From contig JBGTAR010000095.1 in NCBI GenBank assembly GCA_041749815.1, positions 1-10,657 on the forward strand: 10,657 nucleotides of DNA, given 5' to 3'. The notes beneath the pieces were generated by a model. It was not told where the DNA came from and made no database searches. It worked only from the letters and a program-made list of their open reading frames with translations. Below, one piece after another: positions 7,319 through 10,657 of the stretch; position 1 is the stretch's first letter; every line of letters starts with the position of its first letter. A program made the position numbers and the translations under genes. The stretch is from JAJTZA01 sp041749815 (GTDB lineage Bacteria > Verrucomicrobiota > Verrucomicrobiia > Chthoniobacterales > Terrimicrobiaceae).

Positions 7319-7982
7319 AAGAGAGAAGGAATAATCCGAATAGTGCCAAACCCGCCGAACCGGGCTCTGGGATGGCGGCATAAGCTGTGGCTGAGGGTTC
7401 GGTGCCAAATTCCCCGAAGCTCCAGGCATCCCAGGAATTGTTCGCCAGAAAGCGTCCCGGGCTTCCAAATGATTCGAACGAGGCTCCCGATGGTGACTCG
7501 GCCCATGCGGCGGGAAAGCTCGCCGTGGCTCCCGGAACCACCGGGTCGAAAACGTCCGGATCAAATGTTCCGCCCGCCATCCCACCGACCGCAAAGTAGC
7601 CCCAATAATCGAAGTTATCGACAAAGTTGCCGCTCGTCGCGACGTGCGTGAAGACCCCATCAAAGTAGGAGGCTTGGGTCAGAAAAAACCCTGACGAAAC
7701 CGTGCCTCCGACCTGGATCGAGAGGTTGGTGTCCGCGGAGGCGATGGCTGTGATCATCTCCGAGCCAGTCTTGACGCCATCCCAACGGAATCCCCACACA
7801 AAACTTTGTTTGGTTTCTCCATCATGGAAATCAATCACCAGCCCGGCTTGGTTTGACCCGGTCCCCGTCCATGAGACAATGTCGTCAAAGGTGGCGACCA
7901 TCTGTGCGTTGATGTGAGCGCTGGAAAATCCCAGCACGATTCCAATCACGGCCAAAAGCCGAATTCCTGTTCTTTTATTCAT
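7290..7982 (-). CDS. PEP-CTERM surface protein of unknown function
   Basis: The 230-residue product has a Sec signal peptide (basic 1-8, hydrophobic 9-20, likely cut after A26 in INA-Q) and a PEP-CTERM tail: IPEPG (204-208), a hydrophobic helix (about 209-222) and the basic end ARKRLHAH. Exosortase should recognise PEP, cleave, and pass the protein to the surface or matrix. The mature part (27-200) is rich in aromatics and glycine and has only a few basic residues. It opens FDDIVSWTGTGSNQAGLVIDF (32-52) and FVWGFRWDGVKTG (61-73), which I cannot assign to a named family with confidence. From memory and unchecked, it resembles small secreted proteins encoded in cobalamin-uptake loci. The chosen ATG has a good Shine-Dalgarno (AAAGGAC, 6 bases away from GGA to ATG); the frame's extension upstream runs through the riboswitch and is rejected. 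No exosortase gene is in the window. Confidence 0.88.
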   Translation of the reverse strand: MNKRTGIRLLAVIGIVLGFSSAHINAQMVATFDDIVSWTGTGSNQAGLVIDFHDGETKQSFVWGFRWDGVKTGSEMITAIASADTNLSIQVGGTVSSGFFLTQASYFDGVFTHVATSGNFVDNFDYWGYFAVGGMAGGTFDPDVFDPVVPGATASFPAAWAESPSGASFESFGSPGRFLANNSWDAWSFGEFGTEPSATAYAAIPEPGSAGLALFGLFLLSYARKRLHAH

Positions 7983-7985
7983 TGG

Positions 7986-7994
7986 TTGTCCTTT
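7986..7994 (-). promoter_or_regulatory. Shine-Dalgarno region of the PEP-CTERM gene
   Basis: AAAGGACAA lies just before the ATG at 7982 on the minus strand, with GGA six bases from the start. It is the clearest ribosome binding site in the window, and the exact 9-base complement TTGTCCTTT occurs upstream at 8017-8025. Confidence 0.75.
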
Positions 7995-8006
7995 TTTTGC
8001 GAGCAC

Positions 8007-8030
8007 GGGGAATGTCAAAGGACAATCCCC
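8007..8030 (-). promoter_or_regulatory. Hairpin that can hold or release the anti-Shine-Dalgarno strand
   Basis: GGGGATTGTC-CTTT-GACATTCCCC pairs at 9 of 10 positions with a 4-base loop. Its left arm and loop contain TTGTCCTTT (8017-8025), which is also a perfect partner for the AAAGGACAA ribosome binding site (7986-7994). The two helices exclude each other, as expected of a translational on/off platform. A second, 7-base partner for the site (GTCCTTT) is at 8043-8049. Confidence 0.55.
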
Positions 8031-8109
8031 TCCCCCGTAGCGAAAGGACTCCCCCCAGCACGGACATTGACGCGACGCCGTTGCCCATTTCAGGGCTGTG
8101 TGGTTTTCT

Positions 8110-8183
8110 CCGCCGGTTCGAACCCGGACTTTGACCTTTGCGCGACAGTGAGGGACTTCCACCCAACTTTCCTAGGCCGACGG
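8110..8183 (-). ncRNA. Compact cobalamin (B12) riboswitch aptamer
   Basis: Read on the minus strand, the leader carries the B12 riboswitch core in the right order. AGGAA stands in place of the consensus AGGGAA. GGTGGAAGTCC (8153-8163) matches the GGTGnnAnTCC loop. CTGTCGCGCAAAGGT (8134-8148) matches CTGnCCCGCAACnGT. AAGTCCGG...ACCGGC (8112-8131) is a B12-box variant. A closing stem, CCGTCGG (8177-8183) with CCGGCGG (8110-8116), pairs over all 7 positions with one G-U. The peripheral P7-P11 arms are absent, as in small cobalamin aptamers. ACCAC (8100-8104) could be the kissing partner of the GGTGG loop. A short hairpin (GCCC/GGGC, 8083-8096) follows. The gene controlled is the PEP-CTERM gene, whose start is 127 bases downstream. 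Identification is by eye; no covariance model was run. Confidence 0.68.
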
Positions 8184-8222
8184 ATTGGTTGTTAATGTGT
8201 AGAACGGTTGACCTGATTTCTC

Positions 8223-8243
8223 GGGTCGATCAAAAGATGACCC
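8223..8243. repeat. Strong inverted repeat upstream of the riboswitch
   Basis: GGGTC-g-ATC-AAAA-GAT-GACCC is an 8 bp hairpin with one bulged base and a 4-base loop, about 40 bases upstream of the aptamer. No T run follows on either strand, so it is not an intrinsic terminator. It may be an operator or a stabilising 5' stem of the leader RNA. The rest of the gap up to 8341 is A+T-rich (8262-8300) and probably holds promoters for both directions, but no hexamer pair is convincing. Confidence 0.45.
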
Positions 8244-8341
8244 AAAATGCCACCCCAATGCAAGCATAAAATAAGAAACACTAATATATAGAAAATTTCC
8301 TGGCTCGCCACCCACAGGAAAATCCTCCACCCTCTTGCGAC

Positions 8342-9259
8342 ATGCCCACGGTGATTATTTCACAAAAAGTGCTTCCGGGAAAAAATGAGGAATTTCGTGA
8401 GTATCAGGGAGAGATCGGACAACTGGTAAAGACACAACCCGGCTTTGTGGGGATGGAAGTGTTGGAGCCGGTGGAGGGTCTTCAAGCAGAGTTTGTGGTT
8501 GTGTTCCGGTTTTTGACCGACCGAGAGTTGCGGGATTGGCTCGTGAACGGGGAACGTCAGCTTCTCCTAAAACAATTGGCCGGGACGCTCTCCGAGCCCC
8601 CAGCCATGCAGGTGCTCTCGGACGAGGATCGTCCCAAGCAGGCGGTCTCGGTGGTCTTCACCCAGCGGGTACGTCCCGGGGCGGAGCAGGAATTTCGGCG
8701 GTGGCGGGAAGAGATCATTGAAACACAGACTCACTTTCCCGGTTATTTGGGAACCGAGTCCTTTCCCTCCAGTCCGGGAATCCAGGAAGATTGGGTGGAT
8801 ATTGTTCGCTTTGCGTCTGCTCCAGAGATGGATGCCTGGTTGGAATCCCCCGAAAGGAGGCGCCTACTGGACCGCAAGAAAGGGCTTTCCGAGAAGCTGC
8901 AACAACGCCGCGTTGCTTCCGGATTGGAGGCATGGTTCAGCACAACCAAAAAGGGCACTCCTCCACCACCCCGATGGAAACAGGCGCTCGCCGTGCTTCT
9001 TGCCCTCTATCCCACAGCTTCGTTGATTGCCTTTGTGCTTGGTCCGGTCATCAACCCCTGGCCACTGGCCCTGAGAATGTTGATCGCCAATACCCTCGGA
9101 GTGGCTGTGCTCACCTGGGTCGCCATGCCGTTATTGACCCGGCGCCTGGCCTTTTGGCTGGCTCCCAGGGAAAGATCCTCCAAGGCTGAAGTTCTAGGGA
9201 CGCTTCTTGTTTTGGTTGCCTTGGCAGGGTTGCTTCTGACATTCCTTCGACTACTCTAA
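8342..9259 (+). CDS. Tandem antibiotic-biosynthesis-monooxygenase (ABM) domain membrane protein, COG3224 type
   Basis: The 305-residue protein has two ABM-like ferredoxin-fold repeats, about residues 1-92 and 100-190. Each shows the pattern KVLPGKNEEF / RVRPGAEQEF, then QPGFVGMEV / FPGYLGTES, and then a W-containing helix (LRDWL / MDAWLESPERRRLL). The second repeat is the better conserved, with PGIQEDWVDIVRF (145-157). Three hydrophobic segments follow (about 213-235, 240-265 and 284-303), which anchor it in the inner membrane with the ABM domains in the cytoplasm. This architecture is that of COG3224, annotated as an ABM-superfamily enzyme, but no substrate or reaction is established. The pyrimidine-rich leader lacks a Shine-Dalgarno. 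It diverges from the riboswitch unit and shares the 158-base region at 8184-8341. Confidence 0.88.
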   Translation: MPTVIISQKVLPGKNEEFREYQGEIGQLVKTQPGFVGMEVLEPVEGLQAEFVVVFRFLTDRELRDWLVNGERQLLLKQLAGTLSEPPAMQVLSDEDRPKQAVSVVFTQRVRPGAEQEFRRWREEIIETQTHFPGYLGTESFPSSPGIQEDWVDIVRFASAPEMDAWLESPERRRLLDRKKGLSEKLQQRRVASGLEAWFSTTKKGTPPPPRWKQALAVLLALYPTASLIAFVLGPVINPWPLALRMLIANTLGVAVLTWVAMPLLTRRLAFWLAPRERSSKAEVLGTLLVLVALAGLLLTFLRLL

Positions 9260-9305
9260 AGGTGGAAGGAATGAAAGATTCCCGTACCTATGGAAGTATG
9301 GCGAC

Positions 9306-9467
9306 ATGAAGACCACCATTGATATCCCTGATCCGCTGTACCGGCAGGCCAAAATCCGTGCGGCCGAGCGGAGCACCTCGCTCAAAAACATCCTGCTACG
9401 CGGACTGGAGCGCGAGTTGAGCGCCGGCAGCGAACCGGCGAAGCAAGACGATCGCGACGGACGCTGA
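9306..9467 (+). CDS. Short orphan VapB-like antitoxin (possibly a truncated remnant)
   Basis: A 53-residue frame starts MKTTIDIPDPLYRQAKIRAA, a ribbon-helix-helix (RHH) N terminus of VapB type, and ends after SAGSEPAKQDDRDGR. The DNA-binding half (about 1-38) is intact; the C-terminal region that normally wraps the toxin is nearly absent. No toxin gene follows: the next gene is another, different antitoxin. The first 20 residues resemble the downstream VapB (TT..IPD.LYRQAK), but most codons differ at the third base, so this is an old paralogue and not a recent copy. It may be a decayed TA system or a stand-alone RHH repressor. The ATG is 46 bases after the ABM-protein stop. Confidence 0.6.
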   Translation: MKTTIDIPDPLYRQAKIRAAERSTSLKNILLRGLERELSAGSEPAKQDDRDGR

Positions 9468-9492
9468 AATGCTTTATTTTGGCACCGTAAAC

Positions 9493-9518
9493 TTGCCAGA
9501 AACCCATAAATCTGGCAA
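9493..9518. promoter_or_regulatory. Inverted-repeat operator candidate for vapBC
   Basis: TTGCCAGA (9493-9500) and TCTGGCAA (9511-9518) are perfect 8-base inverted arms separated by 10 bases, ending 9 bases before the vapB ATG. RHH antitoxins bind such paired sites to repress their own operon, and the arm spacing (18 bases centre to centre, under two helical turns) is compatible with two RHH dimers on one side of the DNA. Confidence 0.6.
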
Positions 9519-9527
9519 TGTTTGCTC

Positions 9528-9785
9528 ATGAAAACGACGCTCGAAATTCCCGATGATCTGTATCGGCAGGCCAAGGTGCATGCAGCGCACGAAAACCGGA
9601 AAATGAAAGACCTTGTGAGTGATGGGCTCCGTCTCGTGCTGGGGCTCACGAAGAAAACCCGCCCCTGCCACTTGCGCCGTATGACGAAGGCGCCCGTGAC
9701 AATCCGCAGGGGCAACACAATTCCGGCGCTGTCGAATGAGTCAATGGCGACGCTGCTGGAAAAATCGGGCGAGCGACTGCCGTGA
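9528..9785 (+). CDS. vapB: VapB-type ribbon-helix-helix antitoxin
   Basis: The 85-residue product starts MKTTLEIPDDLYRQAKVHAA: the beta strand and first helix of an RHH DNA-binding domain (about 1-38). A less conserved tail follows (about 45-85), ending ATLLEKSGERLP, which should neutralise the VapC encoded next. The ATG at 9528 fits the domain start; a TTG two codons earlier is unlikely. The stop overlaps the toxin start by four bases (GTGA), the usual tight coupling of type II toxin-antitoxin operons. Expression is probably autorepressed through the inverted repeat just upstream. No Shine-Dalgarno is evident. Confidence 0.85.
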   Translation: MKTTLEIPDDLYRQAKVHAAHENRKMKDLVSDGLRLVLGLTKKTRPCHLRRMTKAPVTIRRGNTIPALSNESMATLLEKSGERLP

Positions 9786-10222
9786 AGTTTCTCGCGGATG
9801 TGAACGTGGTTTTCCCGCTACTTGTGAGCCGTCATCAACAGCGGGATAAGGCTTTGGAATGGTTCGATTCTACTGCCGCCGGCGATGTCGTGCTCTCCCG
9901 GTTGGCGAGGCTCGGTGTGCTCCGTCTGCTATGCAACACACACGTGATGGGGCCGGATGTTTTGCCGCCTAAAGCTGCAATAGAAGCGCTCGAAACTTTG
10001 GAGGCCGACGAGCGAGCGGTGTTGCTTCACGAACCAGATGGGCTGGATGCAACGCTGAGGTCGCTTGTGGCCGCATGCGCCACAACACCAAATCTCTGGT
10101 CGGACGCGTATCTCGCGGCATTTGCAAGTGTGACAGGGTTGAAACTTGTGACGTTTGACCACGGCTTTTCAAAGTTCCCCAGTTTCGATTTCCTCCTGCT
10201 CGCATCAGCCGCTGCGAAATAA
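9782..10222 (+). CDS. vapC: VapC-type PIN-domain ribonuclease toxin
   Basis: VapC toxins are Mg-dependent endoribonucleases that usually cut tRNA or rRNA. This 146-residue PIN domain begins at GTG: FLADVNVVFPLL (3-14) carries D6 and N8, LWSDAYLAAFA (105-115) carries D108, and KLVTFDHGF (121-129) carries D126. The segment SRLARLGVLRLL (39-50) aligns with the place where many PIN toxins have a catalytic Glu (TE.G.LR); here it is A42-R43, a loss of charge shared in part by the Mtu-type VapC subfamily, where Gln is common. The overall pattern (H..RDKALEWF, VMGPDVL, LEADERAVLLHEPDGL) fits that subfamily. Target RNA is unknown. It is translationally coupled to vapB. Confidence 0.87.
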   Translation: MKFLADVNVVFPLLVSRHQQRDKALEWFDSTAAGDVVLSRLARLGVLRLLCNTHVMGPDVLPPKAAIEALETLEADERAVLLHEPDGLDATLRSLVAACATTPNLWSDAYLAAFASVTGLKLVTFDHGFSKFPSFDFLLLASAAAK

Positions 10223-10418
10223 AAATCCAGTTTGCCCCCCCCGGCAGCAGCATCAACTCGACGCGGTGAATGCGGCTGCAGCCACTTCGAGGCACTGTCA
10301 GCTGACTTCCATGTCCCCATGACGGTCACTCACTTGACGTCGTTCGATTTTGCAGCTTGTGAAGGAAGCATGTCAATATTCTTGCCCGAGGTTTTGGTCT
10401 GAAGGATGGTCAACGGTT
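10223..10418. other. Non-coding gap after vapC
   Basis: No gene was found here. Visible items are a run of eight C residues near 10236, a 10-base palindrome GTCAGCTGAC near 10299, and a weak promoter-like pair before the phosphatase gene (TTGCAG near 10353, then CAATAT about 18 bases on). GAAGGA at 10401-10406 is 12 bases before the next ATG, farther than usual for a Shine-Dalgarno. Confidence 0.35.
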
Positions 10419-10657
10419 ATGAAATGGATGCTGGCTCTCCTCTTTATTCCTTTGACCGGTTTTTCGCAGCCACTGGAGCGCATCGCCTTTGGGTCCTGCA
10501 ACAAGCAGGATCTGCCACAGCCACTTTGGCCGGTCATCTCGGCATGGAAACCGCAGCTCTGGATCTGGCTTGGGGATAATATTTACGGCGACACCGCAGA
10601 CATGACTCTGCTTAAAGCGAAATGGGACAAACAGAAAGCCGATCCGGGATATTCCGG
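10419..10657 (+). CDS. Secreted PhoD-like (alkaline phosphatase D family) phosphoesterase, 3' end cut by window edge
   Basis: The first 79 codons are present. A signal peptide (MKWMLALLFIPLTGFS, cut near 17) leads into ERIAFGSCNKQDLPQPLW (20-37) and PQLWIWLGDNIYGDTADM (46-63). FGSC and GDNIYGD are metal-site segments of the PhoD/alkaline phosphatase D metallophosphoesterase fold, which binds Ca/Fe-type centres and cleaves phosphomono- or diesters outside the cytoplasm. In full-length relatives the protein runs to about 300-400 residues, so most of it lies beyond the right edge. The ATG is chosen because it gives the signal peptide directly. Family membership is firm; substrate unknown. Confidence 0.85.
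   Translation, partial: MKWMLALLFIPLTGFSQPLERIAFGSCNKQDLPQPLWPVISAWKPQLWIWLGDNIYGDTADMTLLKAKWDKQKADPGYS

Noticed and set aside
7319..7663. 115-codon N-terminal extension of the pilin-like frame
   Set aside because: A prepilin leader must be near the N terminus; the extension lies inside the PEP-CTERM gene in another frame.
7983..8162. 60-codon N-terminal extension of the PEP-CTERM frame
   Set aside because: It would remove the signal peptide from the N terminus and runs through the riboswitch leader; the ATG at 7982 has both a Shine-Dalgarno and a proper signal peptide.
7986..8200. Intrinsic terminator as riboswitch platform
   Set aside because: No hairpin on the minus strand is followed by a T run; the A run before the start codon is on the sense strand, so translational control fits better.
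1..10657. CRISPR array, insertion sequence or prophage
   Set aside because: No spaced direct repeats, transposase, integrase or terminal inverted repeats are visible anywhere in the window.

Overview
This window looks like chromosomal DNA of a Verrucomicrobiota-type (PVC group) bacterium. That placement is an inference. It rests on moderate-to-high GC, a PEP-CTERM surface protein beside a type IV pilin-like protein with a variant H-X9-DG motif, a PhoD-like secreted phosphatase of a style common in that group, and several genes without Shine-Dalgarno sequences.

Layout. Positions 1-1134 (minus) hold most of ffh, the SRP GTPase, cut by the left edge. A tRNA-Ala(GGC) lies upstream on the same strand (1357-1429). 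A 343-base gap with two A+T-rich inverted repeats leads to an ADP-ribosylglycohydrolase family gene (1773-3182, plus). Convergent to it are a FmdB-type zinc ribbon gene (3189-3437, minus) and rpsN for S14 (3561-3830, minus). Divergent from rpsN is a plus-strand run: a HAD hydrolase (3981-4781), carA (4832-6007) and a membrane-anchored FHA protein (6017-6523).

The most interesting part is the minus-strand unit at 6551-8183. A leader with the core signatures of a compact cobalamin (B12) riboswitch (8110-8183) precedes a 230-residue PEP-CTERM protein (7290-7982). The PEP-CTERM gene overlaps a pseudopilin-like gene (6551-7318) by 29 bases in another frame. Between aptamer and start codon, a 9-base segment is perfectly complementary to the Shine-Dalgarno region and can alternatively be locked in its own hairpin, which suggests translational control. 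I infer a corrinoid-responsive cell-surface module. Its structural proteins have no function that I recognise.

To the right are a COG3224-type tandem antibiotic-biosynthesis-monooxygenase-fold protein with a membrane tail (8342-9259), a short orphan VapB-like antitoxin (9306-9467), a complete vapBC toxin-antitoxin operon with an inverted-repeat operator candidate (9493-10222), and the start of a secreted PhoD-like phosphatase (10419 to the right edge). The left and central genes are housekeeping; accessory character is concentrated in 6551-10222.
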